NCBI GenBank assembly: GCA_947488655.1
Contig: CANKZZ010000001.1
Location: 1-64,000 of the forward strand
Source: an uncultured Psychroserpens sp.
GTDB taxonomy: Bacteria > Bacteroidota > Bacteroidia > Flavobacteriales > Flavobacteriaceae
Direction: 5' to 3'
Length of the DNA stretch: 64,000 nucleotides
Below the pieces are notes generated by a model, which was not told the origin of the DNA, searched no databases, and saw nothing but the letters and a program-made list of their open reading frames with translations. Made by a program: the position numbers and the translations under genes. Below are positions 1 through 9,226 of this stretch, piece after piece (position 1 is the stretch's first letter; every line of letters begins with the position of its first letter).

Positions 1-2657
1 ACTAAATCACTGTGTTTAGTTTGTACTAATTGAGAATCGCCTTTAAGATCTAACGTTCCGCTTAAACCTAAATACCAGGTGTTTTTTATTTGATGAGTAC
101 CTACTACATTTAAAGTTCTATCAGGATCTATGTACATACCCAATTGTGTATGAGAATTTATTGTCTTTATATTATTTTTTATGTGTACAATGCTCCAATC
201 TTTATTTGTGTCAACATCTGTAATATCCCAAACATCTCCATGTAACCAAGAATTTTTATTAGTCCAATTGCCATTTGAACTCGTAACATAAGGCATTGGT
301 GCAGTTTGATCTTGTAGTGTTGTGATATTATGCAAATTTATATCTCTCCCATTATTAGAAAAATCTTTAGTTGTAGTATTTAAAATATCGGTCATTGGAT
401 AATAAGCCATGAGGTTCGTCCAAGGAATAGTAGACGATGATGTTATATCAATAATATCTTTATCAATAATTTTACCTTTTACTTTACCAACATTATTCTC
501 TATCTCTTGATAAACAATTCGCTGAATTTGATCATTTGTAATGGCATTACTAAAAACCCTTACCTCATCTATTTCTCCATTAAAATATTCTTTATCGGTA
601 TTGGTAGTATCTGTTCTTCCTATTTCAAAATCAAAAGCTCCTAAAATAGGTTTTCCAACTATATTGTTATGATTTACACCAGATACTAATTCTCCATCTA
701 TATAAAGATATACTGAGCCATTAGTATTAGAGTAACGACCAGTTAGATGATGCCATTCATTATACTTTATACCTTGAAAAGGAAATACAGTTGATATACC
801 AGATGATGTACTAATACTAAAACCAGGAATATTACCGTCTTTAACTAATAATCTACATGCTCTACCTTGTCCTGCCACAGTAACAGTACTTTGACCTGAA
901 CTCTCTGGATCAATTTTAATCCATGCCATTATGGTCACTTCATTTAAACCATTAAGAAAACCATCACGAGATAAATAGTCATCAATGCCATCAAAATCTA
1001 TGGTTGCTGATGAAATTAAAACGTCTATAACATCTCTATAATCTAAATCACCACCAAGCGGTAAATCTTCATCTGTATCTGGTAAAATAGAACTTTGAGG
1101 TAAGTTTATATCGTCGTTTACATCATAAGAGTCGTTAGCATTTCCTCCTTCAAATAAAATATCTAATCCATCGTTATCTGTATCCGAAAAATTCGAAATA
1201 GAATTAGCCATTCCATTTTCTTCAATATCAGGTTTCCCATCGTTATCTGAGTCTAAATCTATATAGTCAAAAACGCCATCTCCATCTGTATCCTCTAATT
1301 TTAGTGTTGTACCATAATTATCATCAATACCTCGATTAGTAATATCGCTCATTAAGGTTCCTATTCCGCTAGGAGCAATGTAACCCAATGTTGGTTGTGC
1401 TTCGATATTATCTGGAATACCATCATCGTCTGAATCGATGTCTAAATAGTTATCATTTCCTGTATTATCTGTGTTAATTGGGTTAGTACCTAATCCTGCT
1501 GAGCTTGGAATACCAAAAGATATGAATGATGTAGATGCATCTCCATCTGCAACACCATCTTTATCTACATCAATTCCGCTAGATTCGATAACATCCATTA
1601 TACCATCATTATCACTATCTAAATCTAAATGGTTTGGAATTCCGTCGGAATCAAAATCTAAATTTTCACATATACCAGAACTGCTGAGTGTACAAAAGTC
1701 TGGATCCTGGTAGTTAGGGATACCATCTATATCATGATCTGCAGAAGGATCTATGCCTCCAGACTCAACCGTATCTCTTATACCATCATTATCATCATCA
1801 AAATCATCGATATCACTAATTGCATCATTATCATGATCTGGGAAGGTTAATATAAAAAGTTTACCATCACCATCGTCTACTGTTGAAGATGTAAGTTGAA
1901 CTTTTGTAATTGTTGCTCCAAAAGGAGCGATATCATCTAAATAAAATAACGCAATACCTATAGTACCACCTGTATTTACCACACGGTCGCTAAGCCAATA
2001 ATCTGAACCACCACTTGGAGCAGTTGTAGCACCTGGTACACCAAGAGAACCTGGTGTTCCTGTACCTCCAAAACCGTACGCTACAGTACCTTGATTAACA
2101 AATGTTTGACCAAGAGATTTCTCTATTGTCTCTCCCTTAAGTGTTCCAAAAAATTCTAGATGATAACAATTATTAGCATTACGCTCTGTTATAGCAATAA
2201 TACCACTTGAAGTCGCTTTAATTCCTGAGCCATAAGTTAAGGTTTGCCTTTGAGCTGTAGTAGTTTTCTCTGCTGTGTAATTATCACAAATATTTTGACC
2301 ATTACTAACATTTTCGAAATAATGATTTAAGTTTAAATCTTGAAAAGCATTAAGTGCAGAAGTATTCCAAGTAATATTAGCACTACTATTTTCTATATTA
2401 ACACCATTTAATAAAATATTATTTTTATCATGTCCACCTGGTCCTAATTGTGTTAATTCATAACCTGTAGGGACTCCAAAATTATAATATAAAGTTCCAT
2501 CTATTGTAATACTTTCTATAGAAGCGGGTTGATTTTTATTTGTTTGAAGATTACTCCATTGAAAAGACACACCAGACTCTATACTTGGAGAGTTTGTTTG
2601 AGAGAAGCCAATTAAACTTAAAAACAATACGTTTATTATAAGTAATTTTATTTTCAT
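1..2657 (-). CDS. Partial large secreted protein with TSP3-like repeats and LamG domain
   Basis: The frame is open from an ATG at 2657 to the left window edge, so the C-terminus is missing (about 885 residues visible). It starts with a signal peptide (MKIKLLIINVLFLSLIGFSQ). Residues roughly 270-540 are Asp-rich repeats of the form DxDxDGIxD, resembling calcium-binding thrombospondin type 3 repeats. Roughly 550-710 is a LamG/concanavalin-like domain (IDDYLSRDGF...MAWIKI...EWHHLTGRYS...GEIDEVRVF). A further part with NGNWTNKNSW follows, a pattern common in large flavobacterial surface proteins. From the family I infer a T9SS-exported, cell-surface or adhesive protein, but the sorting tail would lie outside the window. 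It has its own promoter candidate and a 5' hairpin. Confidence 0.85.
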   Translation of the reverse strand, partial: MKIKLLIINVLFLSLIGFSQTNSPSIESGVSFQWSNLQTNKNQPASIESITIDGTLYYNFGVPTGYELTQLGPGGHDKNNILLNGVNIENSSANITWNTSALNAFQDLNLNHYFENVSNGQNICDNYTAEKTTTAQRQTLTYGSGIKATSSGIIAITERNANNCYHLEFFGTLKGETIEKSLGQTFVNQGTVAYGFGGTGTPGSLGVPGATTAPSGGSDYWLSDRVVNTGGTIGIALFYLDDIAPFGATITKVQLTSSTVDDGDGKLFILTFPDHDNDAISDIDDFDDDNDGIRDTVESGGIDPSADHDIDGIPNYQDPDFCTLSSSGICENLDFDSDGIPNHLDLDSDNDGIMDVIESSGIDVDKDGVADGDASTSFISFGIPSSAGLGTNPINTDNTGNDNYLDIDSDDDGIPDNIEAQPTLGYIAPSGIGTLMSDITNRGIDDNYGTTLKLEDTDGDGVFDYIDLDSDNDGKPDIEENGMANSISNFSDTDNDGLDILFEGGNANDSYDVNDDINLPQSSILPDTDEDLPLGGDLDYRDVIDVLISSATIDFDGIDDYLSRDGFLNGLNEVTIMAWIKIDPESSGQSTVTVAGQGRACRLLVKDGNIPGFSISTSSGISTVFPFQGIKYNEWHHLTGRYSNTNGSVYLYIDGELVSGVNHNNIVGKPILGAFDFEIGRTDTTNTDKEYFNGEIDEVRVFSNAITNDQIQRIVYQEIENNVGKVKGKIIDKDIIDITSSSTIPWTNLMAYYPMTDILNTTTKDFSNNGRDINLHNITTLQDQTAPMPYVTSSNGNWTNKNSWLHGDVWDITDVDTNKDWSIVHIKNNIKTINSHTQLGMYIDPDRTLNVVGTHQIKNTWYLGLSGTLDLKGDSQLVQTKHSDL

Positions 2658-2664
2658 ATTACAA

Positions 2665-2700
2665 CATAATTAATAGCTCTATGGCTATAGATTAATTATG
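2665..2700 (-). promoter_or_regulatory. 5' leader hairpin before the adhesin-like gene
   Basis: A perfect 10-bp inverted repeat (CATAATTAAT at 2665-2674, ATTAATTATG at 2691-2700) lies 7 nt upstream of the ATG at 2657. It would form a hairpin in the mRNA leader close to the ribosome-binding region. No T-run follows, so it does not look like a terminator. Role unknown. Confidence 0.4.
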
Positions 2701-2797
2701 CACTTCGATAAAATTCTAGTCAATGGACGTTTTTTGGTCGTTGAGGGAAGTAAACTATTTTAATAAGCATCTTAAGGATGTATCCTAAAACAGTCTG

Positions 2798-2828
2798 CAA
2801 ATGTACTTTATTGTAGGAAAATAAACAA
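2798..2828 (-). promoter_or_regulatory. Candidate promoter for the adhesin-like gene
   Basis: On the minus strand TTG (2828-2826) is followed after 20 nt by TACATTTG (2805-2798). This matches the Bacteroidetes primary-sigma pattern TTG-N17-23-TAnnTTTG. The implied leader is about 130 nt and contains the hairpin at 2665-2700. Confidence 0.5.
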
Positions 2829-2937
2829 TTTAAAAGTGTGAAATTTTAGTTGAAAGGTAGTATTTATTCGACAAAAGGTATTATGGTAAATATGAAATAC
2901 AAATTTATCTGTTTAAAAACCTTTATAAATCAATTAG

Positions 2938-4296
2938 TTAAACAATTAAATCTACAACATCTTCGATTTTTGAGATTAATTGAATTTTAATACCTAAATT
3001 TTTCAATGTAATTTTATTGTATTTCGAAACAAAAATTGTTGAAAACCCTAATTTTTCTGCCTCTAGAATACGTTGCTCAACACGCTGTATAGGACGTACT
3101 TCTCCAGAAAGTCCTATTTCGGCAGCAAAACAGAAATCTTTCTGTAATGCAACATCTTCATTAGAAGATAGTATGGCAGCAATAACAGCTAAATCAATTG
3201 CAGGATCATCAACAGTAATTCCTCCTGTAATATTTAAAAAAACGTCTTTTGCACCTAACCTAAAACCTGCACGTTTTTCTAAAACAGCTAATAACATATT
3301 AAGTCTCTTGGCATTAAATCCTGTTGCGCTTCTTTGAGGTGTACCGTAAACAGCTGTACTAACTAGCGCTTGCACTTCTATCATTAATGGTCGCATACCT
3401 TCTAAAGTTGCTGCTATAGCATGACCCGATAAATCTTCGTCTTTTTGAGATATTAATAATTCTGATGGGTTAGATACTTCTCTTAAACCCGACCCTTGCA
3501 TTTCATAAATACCAAGTTCGTTGGTTGATCCAAAACGATTTTTATTAGCTCTTAAAATTCTAAATACATGATTACGATCTCCTTCAAACTGTAAAACGGT
3601 ATCAACCATATGCTCCAATATTTTTGGTCCAGCAATATTACCATCTTTGGTAATATGACCTATTAATATTACTGGTGTAGCAGTCTCTTTTGCAAACTTT
3701 ATTAGCTCTGTAGTACACTCTTTAATTTGTGAAATACTACCAGATGAAGACTCAATGTAATCGCTATGTAATGTTTGAATAGAATCTATAACCACAATAT
3801 CTGGTTCTAATGCTTCTATTTGTTTAAAAATGTTTTGGGTTTTTGTTTCTGTAAGAATATAACAGTGATTTGAGCTTGGGTTAATACGCTCTGCACGCAT
3901 CTTTATTTGCTTTTGACTTTCTTCTCCAGAAACATAAAGCGTTTTATATGGTAATTTTAATGAAATTTGAAGTAGTAACGTACTTTTTCCAATACCTGGT
4001 TCTCCACCTAAAAGTGTTAACGACCCAGGCACTAAGCCTCCACCAAGCACACGATTAAACTCTGCATCTTCTGTGTTTAATCTTGCTTCTTTTGAGGTAT
4101 CAATCTCATTAATTAGTAATGGTTTTGACGCTTTTTTATTTACAGAGTTTGGGGTTTTCCAATCACTCTTCTCGGGTTTTTGAATAACTTCTTCTGTAAT
4201 TGTATTCCACTCTTTACATGCTGTACACTGCCCTTGCCATTTTGAATATTGGGTCCCGCAATTTTGACAAAAAAATGTTGTTTTAAGTTTAGCCAT
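2938..4296 (-). CDS. radA: DNA repair protein RadA
   Basis: RadA is a RecA-like ATPase that drives branch migration of recombination intermediates in the cytoplasm. Visible parts are an N-terminal C4 zinc finger (C10, C13, C24, C27), a Walker A motif GEPGIGKST at about residues 98-106, the RadA-specific KNRFG motif near residue 250, and a Lon-protease-like C-terminal domain. The length of 452 residues is normal for the family. It is the last of a run of minus-strand genes, 197 nt after the upstream esterase-like gene, so it may have its own promoter. A TTCTTCGGAA word sits 7 nt upstream of the ATG. Confidence 0.97.
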   Translation of the reverse strand: MAKLKTTFFCQNCGTQYSKWQGQCTACKEWNTITEEVIQKPEKSDWKTPNSVNKKASKPLLINEIDTSKEARLNTEDAEFNRVLGGGLVPGSLTLLGGEPGIGKSTLLLQISLKLPYKTLYVSGEESQKQIKMRAERINPSSNHCYILTETKTQNIFKQIEALEPDIVVIDSIQTLHSDYIESSSGSISQIKECTTELIKFAKETATPVILIGHITKDGNIAGPKILEHMVDTVLQFEGDRNHVFRILRANKNRFGSTNELGIYEMQGSGLREVSNPSELLISQKDEDLSGHAIAATLEGMRPLMIEVQALVSTAVYGTPQRSATGFNAKRLNMLLAVLEKRAGFRLGAKDVFLNITGGITVDDPAIDLAVIAAILSSNEDVALQKDFCFAAEIGLSGEVRPIQRVEQRILEAEKLGFSTIFVSKYNKITLKNLGIKIQLISKIEDVVDLIV

Positions 4297-4493
4297 CTTT
4301 CTTTCTTCGGAAAATAGTATTCCGCAGTTAAAATTTCAGCTAAATTAAGATATTTTAATTGATATCTTTAAACAATGTTAAGATTGAAAATATTTTGAGA
4401 GGTACTAGTTTTGATTTTAAGTTTGAAGTTAAAAATCCTTTGATTCTCTTAAATATGTAAAGAAAAAAATAATCTGTCGAGTATATACTTAGT

Positions 4494-5675
4494 TTAGTTT
4501 TCTTCATCGTCTTCGGCTTCAGTTACTGTATCGTCTTCTACAAATTTTAAATCCTCTACATGCGACATAATAAATTCTCTATTAATGTGTGCCATGTCTT
4601 CTAAGGCAAGTGCAGATTCGTATAACTTTACTGCCTTTTTTGTTTTACCCAATTTTTCGGCATGAAGTGCCATATAATAGGTGCCAAAAGATGAATTTGG
4701 ATTTAGTTTATTCGCTAATTTTCCAATTTTATAAACAGACTCAATATCTTCTCTCTGATCTGCAATGACGATTAATTGTTGTAACTCTTCTTCGGAAATA
4801 GGTTTAAAAATTCCGAATAAATCATCAATACGTTTGTAACGATCTACGATATAATTATCTAATGTGCCTTCATAAGGCAGTGCTTTTTCTTTTAATTCTT
4901 TTTCATCGAGTGGTTTATACAGCTCAAATATTCTATCTAATGCTTTTGATAATGCTCCAGTAACTAAGGTATAATGCGAATCGCCTACTAACTCATCATA
5001 GTAATACGTTAAGTTTTGATTATCTAGTGTTTTTAATTTATCATTTGTGTTCCTAATTCTATCTCTTATAGGTTTGATATCTTTATCTGCAGTTGCCATA
5101 TAATAAAACACATCATTATCTAACCATTCTAATCGCGTTGCCACGTTTTCGTTCATGGTACCTTTAAAATCTGGACTCAAATTTATATAAGCCTGAAATA
5201 CAGGTGTTTCATGAAATAAAAATGAGTTTATAAAATTACCCATTAAATCATGACCAACTGCTACTTTAAATTTACTAGTGTTGAAATTAGAATCTAAATA
5301 CGGTATTAATTCTTGGTCTATAAATTTGTAGAAACGATCGCCAGACTCAAACGGTAATCCTGATACCTCATCATAATAACTATCATAAAAACGCTCTTTA
5401 CCTTGTACAACTCCAACTATGATAGATTTTGGCATTTCATCAAAATAGGTTTGATAACTTACTTGACCAGCAACTGGCTCAAATAAATATTCGGCATCAA
5501 AAACTATAATAACTGGATGTTTTAAATCAGACTCTGGGTCGTAGTTATCTGGAAGTTTAATTTTTAACTCCCTAGAGGAGTTTAATTTTCTAGATTCGAA
5601 TTTCTCATAAGTTACCTGTGCAAATGATTGCGCACATAACAGCAATGAGAAGATAAAAATAAGGCTATTTTTCAT
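4494..5675 (-). CDS. Exported esterase-like alpha/beta-hydrolase with Asp at the nucleophile position
   Basis: The 393-residue protein has a signal peptide ending at ...CAQSFAQ (residue 20). It then has a putative-esterase (PF00756-like) fold: a LPDNYDPESD start, a VIIVFDAEY strand, and the nucleophile elbow VAVGHDLMGN at about 138-147. The expected GxS is GHD here, so Asp143 replaces the catalytic Ser. A His in DSHYTLV is kept. Residues from about 270 look helical and TPR-like, and the tail is acidic. Its upstream neighbour is a clear paralog with the same substitution. It may be a pseudo-enzyme or use an Asp nucleophile as dehalogenases and epoxide hydrolases do; substrate unknown. Confidence 0.75.
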   Translation of the reverse strand: MKNSLIFIFSLLLCAQSFAQVTYEKFESRKLNSSRELKIKLPDNYDPESDLKHPVIIVFDAEYLFEPVAGQVSYQTYFDEMPKSIIVGVVQGKERFYDSYYDEVSGLPFESGDRFYKFIDQELIPYLDSNFNTSKFKVAVGHDLMGNFINSFLFHETPVFQAYINLSPDFKGTMNENVATRLEWLDNDVFYYMATADKDIKPIRDRIRNTNDKLKTLDNQNLTYYYDELVGDSHYTLVTGALSKALDRIFELYKPLDEKELKEKALPYEGTLDNYIVDRYKRIDDLFGIFKPISEEELQQLIVIADQREDIESVYKIGKLANKLNPNSSFGTYYMALHAEKLGKTKKAVKLYESALALEDMAHINREFIMSHVEDLKFVEDDTVTEAEDDEEN

Positions 5676-5767
5676 CTTGTAGTAGGTTTAAATTTAGGGA
5701 CTGTAAATATACCTAAAAATAGTTAAACTACTAATTTATTCGATGAAATGCACAAATTCGTTAGCTT

Positions 5768-6907
5768 TTACTCTTGAAGATCGTAAATTTTATCTAAAAG
5801 CATGTCTTTATTTATAAACTCAGACTCTTCTAATAATAAGCCAGATTGGTACTCTACTAAAGCTCGTCTATCATTACCATTCATTTCTTGGTACAAACCA
5901 GAGTAGTATGCACTTATCATTGATTCTGGATATTCTTTTTTAGCAAGCTTAGATAAACTTTTCATAGATTCTATATCATCCTTTTTCTTTGCTGCTGCAA
6001 GTATTGCTCTAAGATCATTTTCTACTACTTTTTTTTCAAAACCGTAGAAAAACTCTATATCTTCATATTTTTTCATGAGATATGCATAAGGTCCCTCTTC
6101 ATAAGTTAACACCTTCTCTTTATACTCTTGCATGTTAATTGGTTTATATAAACCAAATATTTCATTTATTGCTTTTGGGATCCCTAAACCTACGAGAGAA
6201 TAATGATCTGCATCTGTAAAGTCATCATATCTATAATGAAGCTTGGCATTATCTATAGCGCTAAGAGCTGCATCACATGCTATAATAGACTCTCTTAATT
6301 CTTTGACATCATTATCTGCTGTGGCTAAGTAGTAAAAAGTATCTTCTGTAGTAATAGCAAGTTTTTCTTGTAAACGATTTACCATTTCTGGAGATAGATC
6401 AGGACTAAAAGCTATATAACCTCTAAAAAGAGGTTTATCTTTAAATAACCAATAATTTATAAAGTTTGCGCTTTGGTCATGACCAACAACAATTCTAAAA
6501 TTTGAGGTTAGATACTTCTCATTTATATAAGGTATTAACTCCATACCTATAAATTCAAAAAATTGTGAACCTCCTTCATCTGACGGAAAATAATTAGTAT
6601 CGCTATAAGATAAATCTGCATCTCTTTTTTTAGCCTGATTTATACCAACAATAATAGATTTTGGCATATCTCCCCAATATGAATGATAATCTGCATTACC
6701 TATCATTGGCTCAAACAAATAATCACCATCCAACACAACTATAAGAGGGTATAGAATATCACCTTCTGGATCGTAATTTCTAGGCAGTTGAATTTTAATC
6801 TCTCTTTGTTCTCCTAATTTAGAAGACTCTATAGTTTCATAAGTAACTTGTGCAGTTGCTATTTGAAAAAAGAATGCAAAACTTATTAATAATATTATTT
6901 TATTCAT
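5768..6907 (-). CDS. Exported esterase-like paralog, also GHD at the nucleophile elbow
   Basis: This is a paralog of the downstream gene, with shared QVTYE at the mature N-terminus, DMPKSIIVG, ELIPYI and VVGHD. I chose the ATG at 6907 because it begins a clean signal peptide (MNKIILLISFAFFFQIATAQ); an in-frame ATG at 6934 would add nine residues in front of it. In the shorter numbering the elbow is GHD at 142-144, so Asp again replaces the Ser nucleophile, and the His of DADHYSLV is kept. The C-terminal third is helical. It follows the flippase-like gene by 36 nt and probably belongs to the pan operon transcript. Function unknown. Confidence 0.75.
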   Translation of the reverse strand: MNKIILLISFAFFFQIATAQVTYETIESSKLGEQREIKIQLPRNYDPEGDILYPLIVVLDGDYLFEPMIGNADYHSYWGDMPKSIIVGINQAKKRDADLSYSDTNYFPSDEGGSQFFEFIGMELIPYINEKYLTSNFRIVVGHDQSANFINYWLFKDKPLFRGYIAFSPDLSPEMVNRLQEKLAITTEDTFYYLATADNDVKELRESIIACDAALSAIDNAKLHYRYDDFTDADHYSLVGLGIPKAINEIFGLYKPINMQEYKEKVLTYEEGPYAYLMKKYEDIEFFYGFEKKVVENDLRAILAAAKKKDDIESMKSLSKLAKKEYPESMISAYYSGLYQEMNGNDRRALVEYQSGLLLEESEFINKDMLLDKIYDLQE

Positions 6908-6943
6908 GACAAGCAAAGTTTTATAATAAGGCAAGGTAAAAAA

Positions 6944-7897
6944 TTATTTAATTCTATTATAAATTGGTAAATATATAAATGACAAACTCCCAGCAATTAT
7001 AATCATAACCGTTTGCGATGACCACATAATCCACCCAAAAGCAAAACTAGGATCTTTAGCAATACCAAACACAGTAAAAGCTGTCATTACAGCTACAGGA
7101 TATACAAAAATCCCTCCATTAGTTGCAGCTATTGTAAAACTTGCCGAAATAAATGCTACCAAGATTGCGCCAATACTTACATTATTTAAATCTGGAAGCG
7201 CAAAAGTTGTAACATAAAACATCAAAACATACATTCCCCAAATAAATAAGGTATGACCAATAAAAGCCCATTTGTATTTCATTTTAAAAATACTCAACAT
7301 ACCTTCTACTAACCCTTTAAGAAACGTTTTAACTTTTAAAGCAAATTTAGATTGACTTCGTTTTATAAAGATTACAACTAAAGCAACTAAAATAAGTCCT
7401 GCAGCACCTAATAGCACTAACTTTTTAGGTTGAAATGATTTTTGAAGTAAATCTATTATGAACTCAAATTCTAAAACCAAAGTAATTGCAATAATACCCA
7501 TCATAACAACCAAATCTGCAATACGCTCTGCTACAATGGTACCAAAACTTTTTTCAAAAGGCACATTCTCATAATTTGTGAGAACCGCAGCTCTTAATAC
7601 TTCACCAGATCTAGGAATACCATAATTTGCCAGGTAAGTTATAAATACTGCCATAATACTGTTAGGAAACCTAATTTCAAAACCCATAGGTTGTAAAAGA
7701 TATTTCCAGCGGTAAGCTCTAGATAAATGACTAAGTAATCCAAAAAAAACACCCAAAGCAATCCACCAATAATTTGCAGATTTTACAAACGGTATAATAG
7801 TTGAAACTGGTAATTTAGAAAACGTGTACCAACCAAAAAATACAGCCAAAGCTAGCGGAATAATTAACCTTAGACGTTTTTTAAGTTTAGAACTCAA
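6944..7897 (-). CDS. Lysylphosphatidylglycerol synthase/flippase-type membrane protein (UPF0104/YbhN-like)
   Basis: A 317-residue polytopic inner-membrane protein with about eight hydrophobic segments. It has the conserved SRAYRWKYLL and YGIPRSGEVLRAAVL motifs of the LPG_synthase_TM family (PF03706). Only the membrane part of MprF is present, without a synthase domain, so a role in lipid or lipid-linked substrate flipping is a family-level guess. The start is a TTG at 7897, four nt after the panD stop; no ATG occurs near the N-terminus. It is likely co-transcribed with panC and panD, though I see no functional link to pantothenate. Confidence 0.8.
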   Translation of the reverse strand: MSSKLKKRLRLIIPLALAVFFGWYTFSKLPVSTIIPFVKSANYWWIALGVFFGLLSHLSRAYRWKYLLQPMGFEIRFPNSIMAVFITYLANYGIPRSGEVLRAAVLTNYENVPFEKSFGTIVAERIADLVVMMGIIAITLVLEFEFIIDLLQKSFQPKKLVLLGAAGLILVALVVIFIKRSQSKFALKVKTFLKGLVEGMLSIFKMKYKWAFIGHTLFIWGMYVLMFYVTTFALPDLNNVSIGAILVAFISASFTIAATNGGIFVYPVAVMTAFTVFGIAKDPSFAFGWIMWSSQTVMIIIAGSLSFIYLPIYNRIK

Positions 7898-7901
7898 AAG
7901 T

Positions 7902-8252
7902 TTATTTTAATAAATTGTTGGCTTCATTTGGAAAAACCAGAGAAGGCTTAAATACTTTAGCGTCTTCAATATCCATAAACGCATAAGTGATTAAAATTAA
8001 GGTGTCACCAACAGCTACTTTTCTAGCTGCAGCGCCATTTAATGTAATTTCACCGCTATTTCGAGGTCCAGGTATACAATAAGTTTCTAAACGCTCTCCA
8101 TTATCATTATTAACAATTTGAACTTTCTCTCCTTGGATAATGTTTGCTGCTTCCATTAAATCCTCATCAATAGTTATACTACCAATATAATTTAGTTCGG
8201 CACCTGTAACTTTTACACGGTGAATTTTAGATTTTACTACTTGAATTTGCAT
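7902..8252 (-). CDS. panD: Aspartate 1-decarboxylase
   Basis: PanD makes beta-alanine from aspartate for pantothenate and CoA synthesis. The 116-residue proenzyme shows the self-cleavage site Gly24-Ser25 in YIGSITID, where Ser25 becomes the pyruvoyl cofactor. Lys9, His11 and Tyr22 are also in family positions. It lies 13 nt downstream of panC, so the two pantothenate genes form one operon. The first base of its ATG is at 8252. Confidence 0.97.
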   Translation of the reverse strand: MQIQVVKSKIHRVKVTGAELNYIGSITIDEDLMEAANIIQGEKVQIVNNDNGERLETYCIPGPRNSGEITLNGAAARKVAVGDTLILITYAFMDIEDAKVFKPSLVFPNEANNLLK

Positions 8253-8265
8253 GAGGCAAAGATAA

Positions 8266-9117
8266 TTAATTTAGTGCGATATTATCTATTAGTCTAATAT
8301 CATCTGCATATACTGCAATAAATGCTCTATATGACTTTTGGTTTGATTTTCTTTTAACTGTTTTAAGGGTATCAACATCTGCTATAATAAAATATTCTAG
8401 TTTTAATAAATCATGTTTAGCAAATTGTATAGTTACCCACTCTGTCACTTTATTAGCACTTTTTGTGCCAAATTTTTCTTTAGCAGTTCTTAAGGTTTTA
8501 AAAATAAAAGGTGCAGCATCTCTATACTCAGGTTTTAATCGTGTATTACGAGAACTCATAGCTAAACCATCCTTAGCCCTATGTATTTTACAACCAATAA
8601 CTTTAACTGGTATATTATGTTTAACTACCAGTTTTTTTATAATCATTAATTGCTGGAAATCTTTTTCGCCAAAATATGCCTTATCTGGTCTAACAATTTC
8701 AAAAAGTCGTTTTACGATTGTACCAACACCATCAAAATGACCATCTCTAAAACGACCTTCCATTTCATGCTCTAAACCATCATAATTAAAAGATTTAGAC
8801 ACTACATTATCTCCATAAATATCCTCTACAGATGGCGCGTACACTATAATTTTTTCTTCGGAAATCGTCTTCAACAACTCAACATCGCTGTCTAAAGTTC
8901 TTGGGTAGTTAACTAAATCTTCATGATTGTCAAACTGCGTTGGATTAACAAAAATACTAACCGCTATATAGTCATTTTGGCTTAATCCTTTTATTATTAA
9001 AGAAGCATGACCTTGGTGCAATGCACCCATAGTTGGCACAAAACCAAGAGTTTTCTTTTTAGACTTTAAATCATCTACATAAGTGATTACGTCCTTTTTA
9101 TTTTTAAAAATCTTCAT
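8266..9117 (-). CDS. panC: Pantothenate synthetase (pantoate--beta-alanine ligase)
   Basis: PanC condenses pantoate and beta-alanine using ATP. The protein of 283 residues has the nucleotidyltransferase HxGH motif (MGALHQGH near residue 31), the FVNPTQF pantoate-site strand and the KMSKS-like segment AMSSRN near residue 187. The length is typical. It is the first gene of a minus-strand operon with panD and the flippase-like gene. It is divergent from the GT5-like gene, with which it shares about 110 nt of promoter region. Confidence 0.97.
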   Translation of the reverse strand: MKIFKNKKDVITYVDDLKSKKKTLGFVPTMGALHQGHASLIIKGLSQNDYIAVSIFVNPTQFDNHEDLVNYPRTLDSDVELLKTISEEKIIVYAPSVEDIYGDNVVSKSFNYDGLEHEMEGRFRDGHFDGVGTIVKRLFEIVRPDKAYFGEKDFQQLMIIKKLVVKHNIPVKVIGCKIHRAKDGLAMSSRNTRLKPEYRDAAPFIFKTLRTAKEKFGTKSANKVTEWVTIQFAKHDLLKLEYFIIADVDTLKTVKRKSNQKSYRAFIAVYADDIRLIDNIALN

Positions 9118-9142
9118 ACCATAACAAAAGTTTAACAGCGTG

Positions 9143-9189
9143 CAAACTTAATATTTTACAAGCAATCTGCATAAATTTTTGTAATTTTG
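9143..9189. promoter_or_regulatory. Divergent -7 boxes, panC and GT5-like gene
   Basis: TAAGTTTG reads on the minus strand (9150-9143) toward panC, and TAATTTTG reads on the plus strand (9182-9189) toward the glycosyltransferase-like gene. Neither has a convincing TTG at -33. The plus-strand box favours the ATG at 9227 over the in-frame ATG at 9191, which would lie before the expected transcript start. Confidence 0.4.
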
Positions 9190-9226
9190 CATGTTTTTTA
9201 CACTTAATTCCAAAAACGAAAGATTT

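Noticed and set aside
1471-1713. Plus-strand open frame inside the adhesin-like gene
   Set aside because: It is the mirror of the Asp-rich repeats on the minus strand, which form a continuous frame with signal peptide and known domains.
1000-1860. Tandem DNA repeat in the adhesin-like gene
   Set aside because: The periodicity is at the protein level (DxDxDG units); the DNA units vary too much to call a tandem repeat.
4494-6907. Sequencing error as the cause of the missing nucleophile serine
   Set aside because: Both paralogs, with otherwise different codons around the site, have Asp at the same place.
9191-9226. In-frame earlier start for the GT5-like gene
   Set aside because: It lies before the transcript start implied by the -7 box at 9182-9189, and adds residues unlike the family.
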